Of a stretch of DNA of 64,000 bases, positions 9,990-23,700 are shown piece by piece (position 1 is the first letter of the stretch; each line of letters opens with the position of its first letter). The notes beneath the pieces were generated by a model. It worked only from the letters and a program-made list of their open reading frames with translations, did no database searches and was not told the DNA's origin. Source of the DNA: Whitmania pigra. Its lineage: Eukaryota > Annelida > Clitellata > Hirudinida > Haemopidae. The stretch spans positions 6,009,501-6,073,500 of the forward strand of contig JAJTWR010000266.1 in the NCBI GenBank assembly GCA_021613335.1, given 5' to 3'. Both the position numbers and the translations under genes were made by a program.

Positions 9990-10177
9990 GGATACGTCGT
10001 GCAATTCTTCGCAATCGAAGTAGGCGCACGAGGCCTGATTGCAAGATCCCTGTACCATTTTTTTAGGGAAATCGGCCTGTCAAGGAAGAAAAGAACAAAG
10101 TACATGAAAAAAGTGTCCGAGACTGACGAGGCATTTTCTCAATGGATATGGAGTCACAGAAACTCCAAGTTGTGAGG
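9990..10177 (+). mobile_element. LINE family A, C-terminal end of the endonuclease ORF
   Basis: One open frame reads FFAIEVGARGLIARSLYHFF, REIGLSRKKRTKYMKKVSET and SQWIWSHRNSKL, then stops. This matches the C-terminal segment that follows the RPD...ELTVPWE endonuclease core in this kind of LINE (EVGxRGF, then a WLW/WIW box). The rest of the element is missing. Confidence 0.6.
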
Positions 10178-10719
10178 CAAGAGAAAAGACACCTGGATTA
10201 GTTGCGCCACGAAATCCACAAATTTTTTCGTGGCGTGTGAAGAATAAAGGAAAGTGCGATAGTTCATTTTTGTCCGATCAGCGGGTACGGCTCGGCCCAG
10301 GAGAGTGTAAGGAAATTTCAAGGGCCGAAACGCTCGTTATAGAGCTGAATCGGAGATTGACAAAACCGGCTGTCCGTTGAGAAACTTCGCACCATCACAT
10401 GGCCTAAGCTGGCATTCAAATACCTAGCGCCGCCAGCAACCACAGTGCCTTGTAAACGTTTATTTTCTTTATCTGGCCATTTTGTAAATAGCAAACGTGA
10501 ATCCCTTTCTCCAGACAGCATAAACAGGCTCGTTCGCCTCAGCAACTGTCTTAATAAACCTTAAATAAAATTGAACAAGAAATTACTGACTTACTTTTCA
10601 AATAATAACCTCCTAAAAGTCAACAACATGGCTTCCTTAGATCAAAATCAACAAACACAAACCTTCTTGAATGTGTTAATGACTGGACTGCTGCCATATA
10701 ACAAGGCAAAAGTGTAGAT
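10178..10719. other. Possible LINE 3' tail and unassigned sequence
   Basis: It follows the family A C-terminus and may include its 3' UTR (CACGAAATCC and TTTTCGTGGCGTG form a small inverted pair at about 10205-10237). The rest has no recognised feature. Confidence 0.3.
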
Positions 10720-11125
10720 ATTATTTACTTTGACTTTCAAAAAGACTTCGATTCTGTCTCATAACCCAGACTTTTACAGAAAATCCAATCTTGGCATCTC
10801 TGGTGACTTATTCCACTGGCTCTCAAGTTTTCTACTAGACAGAACTCAACAAGTGCAAATAGATAGAAGTTTATCTAGACCAAAATGTGTTACAAGTGGA
10901 GTGCCTCAAGGGAGTATCCTAGGACCAACACTTTTTCAAATACGAGGACATCGTCTTAAGCTACGTGCGGAGAGGTGCACACTTAATGCCACATAAAAAT
11001 ATTTCTTGAACAGAGTTTCAGCTGTCTGGAATTTGTCACCAGACGAGTTGTTATCTGCTGGCACCTTCTCACGATTTAAATTATTAGTACTTGATTTTTC
11101 AAAATTTTTAACAATTACTTGTGTC
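10720..11125 (+). mobile_element. CR1/jockey-like LINE, internally deleted
   Basis: The first part encodes DLFHWLSSFLLDRTQQVQID and then VTSGVPQGSILGPTLF, RT motif B. It then jumps to the C-terminal end [18 protein letters not shown] and FLNRVSAVWNLSPDELLSAG. The segment with the catalytic YxDD motif is deleted. A minus-strand relative with the same C-terminus is at 32580-33250. Confidence 0.75.
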
Positions 11126-12290
11126 ACCGAGCTTGGTGGTATTCAGAAGCCTCAATGCTTCACAGGCGGAAAGGTTCTCAGTGCTGAAAGCATTAGGCCA
11201 TCAAAGCTTAAGGAACACCAGAGGCTTCATTCTGACAGTCTCAAGGATGGACTTGATGCTATGAAACAGAAGAGGGCTCGGTTCCAATTATCAGGCACTA
11301 TGCCAAGTCTTGGATTTGCTCAGACCCAGAAACCTTTTCTGGAGGCATCTTACATGATGGCCTAGCTCATAGCAAAAAACAAGAAGCCCCACACAATTGG
11401 AGAGACCTTTATCAAGCCATGTGCACTGGAGATGGTCAAGTTGGTGTGTGGAGAGAAAGAAGATTGACTAGATCCCCCTCTCCAATAATGTCAAGAATCC
11501 ATGACATGTCTCTTGATATCCTTCAACAGATGATCTCAGAGATGAAGGCCAGTCCTTTCTCATTCAGCCTGCAATTGGATGAGACTACTGGTGTTGTTCA
11601 GTGCAGCCAACTTCTGGTGATTGTGAGATGTTTGTGATGGATCAATCAAAGAAGAATTTCTTTTCTGCCATCCAATACTCACTACAACAAAAGCTCAGGA
11701 TGTCTTGCATGTTCTTCTTTATAGAACAGTGGACTTCTTTACAGAACAGGACTTTGATGACTGGAGAATGAAGCTCAATTTGCTCTGATGGAGCACCAGC
11801 AATGCTCTGAAACAAATCCGATTTTGCAGCTTTGGTCAGAGCAGAGGCATCTCATGTGACTGTCACTCATTGCACGCTCCATCGATATGCCCTTGCAGCA
11901 AAGACTCTTCCAAATAGATTGAAAGAGGTGATGTCAACAGCAGTAAAGGTAGTGAACTACATCCGTACAAGAGCATCAAACCACAGACTATTCAAGGAAC
12001 TCTGCAAAGAGGTTGGTGCTCCTTTTGAAGTCTTTCTCTTTCATACTGACGTCAGGTGGATGTCCAGAGAGCAGGTTTTCAATGGAACTGTAGATTGAGG
12101 TGTCCATGTTCTTACAAGAGAAACAGAGTGACCTTGAAAATAGATTTTGCCTGCCAGAATTCAGCCTATCACTGGCATGTTTGGCCGACATTTTCACCCA
12201 TTTAAATGAGCTTAACACTAAGATTCAGGGTCCTAACATGACTGTTATTGATGCTGGTGAGAAACTAGGCTCATTTCAAATGATAACAGA
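11126..12290 (+). pseudogene. hAT-Charlie (ZBED5-like) transposase, degraded
   Basis: A long but frameshifted transposase resembling domesticated ZBED5/GTF2IRD2-type hAT proteins. The order is right: zinc-finger region KPQCFTGGKVLSAESIRPSK, KLVCGEK, then SPFSFSLQLDETTGVVQCSQ, then LVRAEASHVTVTHCTLHRYA, FLFHTDVRWMSREQVF and VFLQEKQSDL with CLADIFTHLNELN. Several stops and frame changes are visible around 11635-11830 and near 12095. The C-terminal dimerisation part is absent here, but related C-termini are at 32010-32330 and 54645-55432. Confidence 0.8.
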
Positions 12291-12359
12291 TATTTAAATA
12301 AATTAGATATCATAGATAAATAGATGTTTAAGTATTTTAAAGACAAATCTTAAATGATT

Positions 12360-12513
12360 TCGTAATTTTTAGTTGAGAAAAAATTCATAATTCATCGAAA
12401 AAGTGATTTGAATTAAATATCAAAATCACACAGAAAATAGTGATTTCAAATCGAAATCACAAGATCACGATAAGGGTTTTAAATTACTTGATTGGAAATA
12501 CTACCCATCACTG
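12360..12513. mobile_element. Right end of a hAT element
   Basis: Repeated AAATCAC/GTGATTT/AAATCG words lead to ACTACCCATCACTG, the hAT-type terminus also seen at 3335. The matching left end and target duplication were not found. Confidence 0.5.
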
Positions 12514-12610
12514 CTGATTTAGCTTTCATTTCTATTTCTATAAAATTTGAACATTTCTATTTCAGTTCCTGTAAAACTAAATTTCGTGGCGTGCAAGTTG
12601 GCTGTGGCTT

Positions 12611-12775
12611 GCAAGTTGGCTCAGAGGGTAGAGTGCCTGCGAACGACGGTAAAAACAATAGTCGTTACGTGTCGTGTTCGCTACCCAGCTTGCTCCGCCG
12701 TAAAGCGCCCCTTGGACGCGGCGCTATGTAAATGTTCCCGGACGTTTGCGCTTATGGCGCTATACAAATAAACTT
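12611..12775 (+). mobile_element. SINE-B copy with tRNA-like head
   Basis: The head 12611-12693 can fold like a tRNA with a long variable arm: GCAAGTT and AGCTTGC form the acceptor stem, with TGGCTCAGAGGG as A box and GTGTTCGCTACCC near the B box. The tail GGCGCTATGTAAATG resembles the tail of the copies at 22490-22565 and 50702-50825. Confidence 0.65.
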
Positions 12776-12780
12776 ATCAT

Positions 12781-14884
12781 TATAAAACTCATCACCATTC
12801 CAGTTTCAGTTACACAGTTTCAGTGGAACAACGCTTCAATACCGATACTCAGAAAGTTTACTGCGACATTAACAACGCCGATATTACTAAGCTTTTTATC
12901 AGAATTTAATTAATCAGTTAATTTTTTAATGTAAGTTAATTTTTATTTTATTTTTATGGCAATAAATTATTTTATACTCACCATGGTTCCATTTAAATCT
13001 TATAAAAATTAAATTGTGGTAAAAAATATTGCAAAAACGTAAACCTACAAACACCAATCTACATCCAATGTTACAGGTAACAGCGGATTAAACGTGTTTA
13101 TATCAGCTGCAGCTCACGTTTATTTGGATGGCCCCTCAATTACCCAGCTATGTTTACGATGTCGTTATCAAAGAAAATTTGATGTCGAGGCAAATAATAA
13201 CATAAATGCCTGTCGATCAATTCGGATAATCATCGCTTTGCTGCGTATTATATTGAAACCATATCAAGATAGGGTAATATACATTCAGGAGATTTTCATG
13301 GAAACATAAATGAAGTGATAATCAAAGTTGGAAGTTCCGGGACAAGCGATGAAAAAATGAGTACAAGATATATGAACTTAGTAAACCCTTCCCGGTTTTT
13401 AAAAAATCTCCAAAAAAAATTTATTTTCTAACACCAGGGATAATGGTTTATATCAGAATCCGGCCGCGTATTTCAAAACCCTAACCAGCCAAGGTCACAG
13501 CGCAGCAATAGTTTTGAAGATATTTTTGTTTAAAAATTAATAACCGTCGTTGCAATATGCAATTAATGTAATTTATTATAATTAATTACTATAATATTAA
13601 CTAGAAAAATAGACACCTACACTATCCCGCACATAGGCAATTGCTCAAACGACATTTACGTACACTTAAATTTTTAAATATCACTTCCTAGGTTTACGGG
13701 CTCAAACCTCTCTTGAAATAAATAGAAATGAAAAAATTAAATATAAATCCTCAAACAAATTTTCAATTTCTAAACAAAATTTATATAGAACAACTAAATA
13801 ATTAAATAAAAGTAATTAATTAGGCCTTATATCACTTATTGTTTTTTGTAAAATAACAAATAACGTGAACTTTTACGAATAATATATTTGAACCAGGCCC
13901 CTCGGTAAGGAGCCGTTACGCCACACCGGAGCCTAGAAAAGTTTAAGGGCCCATGAACATTAGAGCTTAAAATTGAAATGGCAATTAAGCATGAAATTTT
14001 GTTACTTTGATGCTGAAAGAGATGAAAGGGAAATTCCACCTCAACATCTTCCAGGGAGTACCTAATTTTTCCAAATCAAGAGTTTTTTTATGTTGAGAGG
14101 AGAGGTATAATAATTTTAGAAAGCTGGGCTGGAATTTAAACAAATTTTATTTATATTTTTATGTTTGTATTTATATTTTATTAAGTTTGAGCAACTTCAT
14201 ATCATTCTAATATTCTATGCCTTTGGCTCTCCAACTGACTCGTATTACTAGTGATGGAAAGGGAAAAATTCTCTAACGGGCACTTGTTTTTTCTCTCGGC
14301 GGCCCTGATTTGAACCCACCCGAAATCAATTTCTAATTACGACCCTGTGCACTAAAAACAATAAAGTATATTTAATTTTTTTTTGTTATATTTTATGCTT
14401 AATTATTCACATAAGAAATGATATTTTTAACGAATTCAAAAACATTTCAATTAAACTTGTCCAAAATTTTAGTGTGCGCAAATGTCGTTTGCGCAATAAT
14501 CTATGTGCGTTAGAATCTGTGTTTCTTGAACACCCTCGGCTCCCATGTCAACAGTGAGCTAAAGCGACTTTTAAGTCTGCAGAAAGTCTTTTTATTCTGA
14601 CATAAGAAATTCGTTATTGATCGTGCTCTTTTGACGGTCACTGTCTTAGATGTCTTTGTATTTGAGAGGATGCTTGTACCGAAGATGATACATCAGCACT
14701 TGCACAAAGCTAGCAAGGTGTTTATGTTTAAACCGAAGCAGTGCTTGCTGCAGGGTGTATAGAATTTTTTTAAATAAAGTATAACAATAGAATAAGTTAT
14801 CGCCATGTTATCTAAATTGCCAAATGTATGTAATTATTTTAAAATCTTTAAAATTAGACTTATTCAAAAAAAATTATTGCAAAT
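12781..14884. other. Intergenic sequence, mostly unassigned
   Basis: AT-rich spacer between the divergent genes. A weak tRNA-like piece lies on the minus strand at about 13889-13934 (TGTGGCGTAACGG as A box, TGGTTCAAATAT as B box). A word like the element end at 14885 occurs at about 14707 (GCTAGCAAGGTGTTTATG). No gene was recognised. Confidence 0.4.
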
Positions 14885-16357
<1,473 letters not shown>

Positions 16358-16639
16358 GTACCAAGAGCATTTAATTAGTTAAAGAAATGCTTGCTCAACT
16401 TTCGGGTTGCCACGTTATTTTTGCTACTCATCATTGTTGTTTACGTTAAATGACTAAGATATTGTGGGGTAAAAGCATCAAAGAATGCCATTATAAGATT
16501 TGTTTTTATAGCATTTTGACATTTTTAAAATTAAAATAAATTTGATTAGTCGATTAAAAAATTTTAACCGGCTAAAATTTTTAACGATTAATCGTCGAAT
16601 TAATCAGCCCTACCAATAATTTATTTTAAATATTTTTTT

Positions 16640-17000
16640 AGCATTTCAGCTGGAGTGTTCAAAGTGTTCAAAAACTACATCTAGACATGGCAGTTGGTCA
16701 TCAATGACGTCAATTGACGAGGAAGTGCAAAATGTGGGGAATTCTGTTGGGCACGATGCCGTACGATTCCTAGCTTTCCTAATAACTTGCCTCACTTCTT
16801 CAAACTTTCGGAGGTGCCAGGCTAAAAACACTGGTAGGAAAAGTCACCATTGGAATGTGCTCGTCTCACCTGAAGAGGAATGTGACGGAGGACATCACTG
16901 TACGTAAGAAAGGTGCTCTTCCAGTTTGACTTTATCTGCTCAAAATTTACCTGACTTCGGAGGGTCGAGCAAACCTTTCCCATACCTATACTGTCTAATT
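16640..17000 (-). mobile_element. LINE family A pre-RT fragment
   Basis: Minus-strand pieces VRQVIRKARNRTASCPTEFP and, further upstream, RPSEV and HIPMVTFPTSVFSLAPP-like residues match the fragment at 1790-2100. Stops and small indels are frequent. It lies just upstream of the dynein gene. Confidence 0.6.
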
Positions 17001-17355
17001 GTCTTCAAGTTAAGCTATATGAAGTCGGAGATGTGAAAAACCGAGTTTGCTTAAATTTCAGTTTCCATCGATTATTTTATTGTGAAATATTACATTAAAT
17101 TTTAAGGCATTTTTTTCTGTTTATTGAATTCTAAAATGTCAGTTGGCAGAATGATTGCATACTCTTTTTTAGTTTGTAATTTTTAATAAATTTGTATTTA
17201 TTAATAATGTTATTAAGACATTTAGAAACAATCATTTATTTAAAAAAGTAGAAATTCTTCAAACTCGTCGCTAAGGTACTGTAACGAACGCTTCGCGTTC
17301 AAATTGCAGTGGAGATATTTGTTTGGATGTGATCGGATATATTTGGTGATTAACA
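17001..17355 (+). promoter_or_regulatory. Dynein 5' flank, no defined promoter motif
   Basis: About 350 bp separate the LINE relic from the dynein start codon. It must hold the 5' UTR and at least part of the promoter unless an untranslated exon lies further left. No convincing TATA box or X-box (RFX site) was seen by eye. Confidence 0.3.
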
Positions 17356-17718
17356 ATGGAAAGCGAGATTCCGACAAACGATCCGCGAGTTGATTTTGTA
17401 GCCGATTTCATTAATAGATCATTGCGCTTAAAGCCAGATAAATGGGCAAAGATGTATTCTTCCGAAACAAATGTTAACATGATTAACGATTTCCTTAATA
17501 TTCCTGATTGCCAGACTCTCATAATTTTAATAAATATCGGATCTAGTGCTTTGACTCCTACTTTGGAGTGGCCTCCTCACCTAAAGGGGAGTCGAGCTTT
17601 TTATTTCATCAAAAAGAACAAAGAAGCATTACCTAGAATCTACAAGTTAATGCCTTATTTAACATATGGGGATGTGATATCTTCTCCAATAGACCAGTTA
17701 TTTTCATTTGTCGAAGAA
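17356..17718 (+). CDS. DNAH9/11/17: Dynein exon 1 (residues 1-121)
   Basis: It starts [20 protein letters not shown] and carries [12 protein letters not shown] and [17 protein letters not shown], the conserved N-terminus of beta heavy chains. It ends in FVEE before donor GTTAGT. The intron is 121 bp. Confidence 0.9.
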
Positions 17719-20700
17719 GTTAGTATTTAACCATTACATTTAGCTTAACAAATTTTTTTCTTTAATTTGAACTCTTTGCTTCGATAAGTTTGACATGTTT
17801 GTGATGTAGACTTTTATTAAAAATAGTCGTTAAATGCAGGTTTTATTTCCGTTACTTTCCAACAAAATGAATCAATCGAGTTGGCCACATGTGGTAGTTA
17901 AAGACGTAGCCAGACAAGTTAGTGCAATGAAAAACAAAGTTTATGTAATAACTGGCCAAGTAAAAGGTAAAACTTTATTGCCACCACCAGTTGGGACTGA
18001 AAAACTTGATGAATCACTTCTAAACTTTACGAACAAGTTTGAATTAAATATTTGGTTTTATCACTTCGTCCCGATCCTTACTTTAATATTTAATTTTACA
18101 GAAATTTGATTCATTCTATTGAAACGGTTTTGATTGAATGGTCCCATCAAATTCATGATGAGTTGAAAAAAGATTCAGCACAACCTCTTCTAGATGGACT
18201 GTTTCCTTTACCTTACGTCGAATTTGAATTTTGGAGAGTTAAAAGCAACAATCTTGAGTGCATTTATGACCAGGTGAACGATGCTATAATTATAAAATAC
18301 AGTAAAAATGCGAATAGGTGTCAAAGTTCAGCTTTATTGATACATGCGATTTCACATCCTTCATCCAATGCAACAACTTCATGAAATGTCTGGCCAAGAA
18401 TTGATGTAAATTGCTGTGCCAAAACGCCTTTGCACTCATTTCAGCAATCGGTCTGTTACTGGTAGATTCTTCGAGAGAGCTAAACAGAACCATTCATTTA
18501 GCGTTTGCCTGTTTTACTCGTTTGCTTTAACTTCTTCCCAATTTGAGTCTTGGATTATAAATGAGGGCCGTTTTAGTTTTTTGAAATGGGTTGAGGGTGT
18601 GTGCCTCCATAGCACCTGGTAGGAATTTAATATTTGAAAACCCCACAAGAGCAATATCTCAATATAGCCCTGGTTGGAAATGAGGAAATTTGATATGAGA
18701 TGAGAGCGATGGCGATTGATATCTGGTAATAAAGACACTCATCGTCACATTTAATCTGAACATTATCTTCTAAAAAACTACTCTTGATGGAGCTCTTCCT
18801 GGCGCTGAAGATAAGTAGCTTCTTCCAAGTACAAGTGAAGGAGAATTTAAAATGATTTTAAAAAGCAAAGTGAGATTCTTGCCGACGAGTCTTGACATCA
18901 TAAGGCTTAATATATAATCTTAAGACATTTAATATATTTTATTGTTAGTTTCTTATTATTCCGCCTTGGAGCTCCGACAGGGATTCTCAGAGGAGTTTCC
19001 CTCGTCTTCAAACGTTTCGGTCCTTTGAATTTCGTTATGGTTTCGGGGCCTCATCAGGTGATCAGCCGGATGTCCCTGTAGGTTTCTGTTTTTCTGGACC
19101 CAACATTTACCGCCGGCTACGAGAGGCACTCGTTGGTCTCGTTATGACTCAAGGCGGAGGGCGTCACTGTACGTTTTGAGTAAGTGTTCCTCCAACTTGT
19201 CTTGTCTACAGAAAGTTCTCCCGATTTCGGAGGGTCTAGAAGCTGTATGGATCGCTAAAAAAGCATCTCATAGCTCCTCTCATACTTCCTCTGTCTTCCT
19301 CTTTCTGCGCGGCACAAGTCCATCACTCGACTCTTCACGTCCTCATATAGGACGGAGAGCCCTTCTCTCTCATCTTCTTTAGCCACTTTCCACCGACTGC
19401 AAAGCGCTTTCTTTTCGCCTTTGAGGCGTCGGAGTTTGCTTTGTCGCCTGGAGTCTTTCATTTCCTGGGGTCGTTTGCCAGGCACGACCCCAAATCTCTC
19501 GATGCACTTATAGATGAAGTCACTGTTCCATCCTTCAGGCTTTTCTTGAGCCCCTGCTTACGTTCCTCATCCAGTCCTGACCGGCCTTTCTTGTCGTTTC
19601 CTCGAGGGGATCCTTTCCTGGCTCTTCACCCAATCCAAGGCAGCAAAATTAGTTTAATGCTTGTTGATTTTATATTAAATGTTTTGTTTTCAAGCTTCAA
19701 AGTGGAAAGATGAAATTGTTTGCAGATTGCCTAGAAAAGGCAAATAGCAGCTACTTTGTAACGTTTAAAAGTTTGTTCCAAGATGTGGTTGCATGTTAGT
19801 TCAATATTATTTTTCTGTCAATTAAGCCTATTTACAAAATTATTGATTTTTAAGCTATGGTTGAAGCTCAGGATATTTATTTGTACCTCAAACCATTGCA
19901 AAGTCTTCTTGAAGATATAGAATCAAAAAGCTTTGAAGATATTCGAATATCGTATCATGTTTTAATGCATGCCATTTGTCTTATTTGGACAAATTCAAGT
20001 TATTATAACAAGTCAGAAAGAATAATTGTTCTTATGCAAGAGATTTGCAACTTTCTTATATCCATGGTTAGAGTGCAACGAACCTGATACGATATGTATT
20101 GATAAAATAATTGTATTTGTATTCAGCTTATATTTTGGATGACTTACATACATATATAAATACCTATATTAATTATATATTAAATATCTATATTATGGTG
20201 CTAACGAAAATTAGTGTGCGAATTCTTAGTTCCCTCACCCCACATTTGTTCCTTCTTACATAAAAGCCACACAATAATTTTTAATACAATCGAACGTTGA
20301 TAACAGGTCCCAAAAGGCCTCTTATCATAAAAACAGAAGTTGAAACTCATTGTCAGTTGCCTGACTTTATTTAATTATATTATGTATTTCATGTCGTTTT
20401 ATTTTGTGACGCGGGGCTGTGAATGAGTGTGGTTTTCATCGTCTGCCTGGGACCACGAGTCGATGATTGGAGGTGCATGAAGTTATTTTGCATAAATTTA
20501 GAAACTCCTACCGCGAAGCGAACTGATAGGGAATCAACATAGTAATGCCCCCGTCATCGAACGTTTCGGTCCAAACTCCTGACGTTCTCTAGGGATGGGC
20601 CACACCCGTTGATCGGGTGTCCCCGTCAGTGAAAACCCTACATATCGACTTCATCGCACCGCATGTTATATGGAACTAACATGACATGAGTCTCTTGGAG

Positions 20701-23700
20701 ACCTTTGCGCATCGATGCAATTTTTTAGAGCGGCCATCGTCATTTAGAAATTATTCTCACCGGTCGCGCGCGCATGTATTGCTTCAAACGCTCACTCGCG
20801 TTTTTACGTCATTTGGGAATGCGCGCGCCATTATCTCAACCACCAAAATATAATCACTTCACTTAGCAACGTTTAAGGCCTCTCCTCTACCATCCGACAC
20901 GATGCTGCCTCCACAGCTTCCGACATTTTTGTCCTAGCATTAGTTCTTTACCTTTTCGATAAACCTATTTGGGTGAGGAACGTAAAAACTGATTTTCCAA
21001 TTAAACCTCTCACCTCAAATTTCAACGGGCATTAGCATTACCCGAAACCCCTCTCCTCCAGATCTTTCGATAGCTCAGATTATTTCTCCGCTTTCAGCAC
21101 ATTGCTCGCTTCGATGGGTTCCACGAGAGTGACCAGTGGAACTTGCACAAATGCAGAAATACTTGCACTGGCTTACCAGTCATCCATAAAAGACGTCCGC
21201 AAAAGCACTCACTGCTATTGGTCCCAACATACAAAGGAAAGAAAGAAAATGTATGCCTAGAGATTTTATAAGTGGCATCCAAGAAGCAAGTTCCCTTAAC
21301 TACAAAAGTATTATTTAATAAGATAACGTGAAAGCATCTTCAAAGAAAGGAAGATATTTAAAAAAGCGAAGGCTTCCGTAGATGTTTCCAATTGGTAATT
21401 GAAGTAAGCAAGCTACTATTTATATAACAACATGTAAAGGTAATGATGATGTAAAATATCAAAAATTGTAGAGCTTATCTCTGCAGCAAGAGCTTCTGAT
21501 TCATATTGAAATAACCCGGGGGTCCGCAAATAAGTAAGTTAACTAATAAGTTTATCAGAGCAGGTATTCAGTTAACGGAACTGAATAATAGAAGTTTAAG
21601 TGTTTAAGAAATTGAGGTACTTAAGGACGCAAATGGATATTTAGGCTTCCAAGTTGTCTTGATTCTCGTTGTTTGTCAGGTGATTATCGAGAATGCTTTT
21701 CTGTAGCAAAAATAGATACCTCGTGTCCGAAAAAGATGCCAAATATAATTAAGTATAAATTTAATTATATTAGCAATATAAACTTAATTAATTTCCAAAA
21801 ATCTAAGTTTACAGCAATATTATGAAAAATGCTTAAAAAACCTTCAGGCACGTGGCGCCTCCCTTGCCACATTCGGAAAGGTTTTTTAGATATCAAAATA
21901 CATGATGCCCTTAAGGGCTTTCTTGGAAGCATTACATATTAATTCTGAAATAATGTTTTCATTTTATATTTGGCAAACTTTAAGTTAAGTATATCAATTC
22001 TAACTTCTGAATGTCATGTAGTATAATGGATTAAATCTTCAGTCATTATAACTAAATAATTTAATAACAATTGCATTTTAACTTTAAAAAACAAAATGTT
22101 CATGTTATTTTTTATTCTTCAAATTGAATAGGAAATAAACGTTAAAACTTGAAAGAATCCAAAGCTTTGTTTTTATAAAAGTCTGAATCAATTTACGTTT
22201 CCTATGAAATTATATAGCATATTTGACATAAAGGACCTCCATATTACGTAATTCTCTATGACAATTGCGAATCTTTCGGCACCTTGCGATTTCTTTCTCG
22301 AGAGGTTTTACCGTATATATCTATATATTTCACAATTAGCCTCTGATGTGATGTAACCAATGTGCGAATTAACATAAAAATTTGGAGTTGAACTCTAAAC
22401 TTGTCGAAAAGCTACTTTTTAAAAGAGTTCAAATTGGTAATTAATTTTGATGCTAACATATCGTTATTCGCCGATTATTCTATTCATTGCAGTTATTACT
22501 TGAAAGCAGCAGTCGTTACGTATCGTTCTCAACCCAGCCAGGGGCGCTACATAAATGGTGGATCGATTAAGAAGTGCCTTGTGCGCCCTCATGGCCTAAC
22601 GATTAAGGCTGCGCCTCTCACGATGGCAGCGCGGATTCAAACCCCGCTGCGGGAGCACCTTCCTAATCATCTAGCTATGCAACGGACGTTAATAAAACAT
22701 TAAGAAGTGCCTTCTCATCCTATCCGGATACATAAGGCATTAAAAAATCGGCTAAATACAAATACACATGTTTCTACACTATTATTACATGTTTTGGTCT
22801 TATATATCTTTTACAAAAATCATTACTTGGTAAGTCCAATTCTAGAATTAATTAAATTTTAACATACTACAGTGTCGATCATACTTGGATGCAAATGACA
22901 TATTCAAAGGAGAAGTTGATGAGAATCTTCTCAAAGTTACTTTCGTTTTATTTATTATTTAACATTTGCATTATAAAATAAAATATTTTATTAACTAGCG
23001 AACCCAGTGATGGGTTCTAAAAGAACGATTTGAAATCAAAATTAGAAAAACAAAATATGATTTTAAATAAAAATAAGTCATGCGCGTTGAAATTATGTCA
23101 AATCATTTATAAAAGTATTTTAACAATCGTCAAATCAATCGTCGCTTTGGTTTCTATTTAACGAATGTTACTCGACGATTTGTATATTCTTTATTAAACA
23201 AACAATTGCTGATACAATATTTAATAACTATTAAAAAAAAGTTCTTCAAAATTCAGTCTGTTAGTTTCAATAAGTCCCGCAAAAATAATCTCTTGATGGG
23301 AGCTGCTGAAAACGTCAGTAACAAAACTTTAGTTTACAATTAAGAAAGGAGCAGTGCTATTTTATTAGCTAGTCATCAATTGCAATGATGCAACATTTGT
23401 TGTACTTGAGTATTTATACTTAAGTCCTTTCAAGATTGTGTACTTAGTACTTAGTACTTAAATACATTTTTAATAATTATTAATAAGTACATTTTAAGTA
23501 CTTTTAAATTTTATTCAAACAATTTTCTAAGCTAAGCATATTAGAGGTGGAACCATCTGATGGATGCGACTTTGATGATGAGACTAATAGTCATTTAGAA
23601 ATATCACAGTTTTTTGGAGCAGACGGAATCAGAATCATGTATTTATCTTCTCATTTACCATGTTTCTCGCATACACTAAATTTGTTGGCTTCTGTGGATG

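Noticed and set aside
19020..19060. Minus-strand CTGATGAGGCCCCGAAAC resembles a hammerhead ribozyme core
   Set aside because: The other two copies of the region lack the CTGATGA element, and the same bases form the shared hairpin, so a hammerhead is not supported.
22581..22698. A genuine tRNA gene
   Set aside because: The A and B boxes are present, but the arms do not form a complete cloverleaf, and the sequence has a SINE tail and target duplications.
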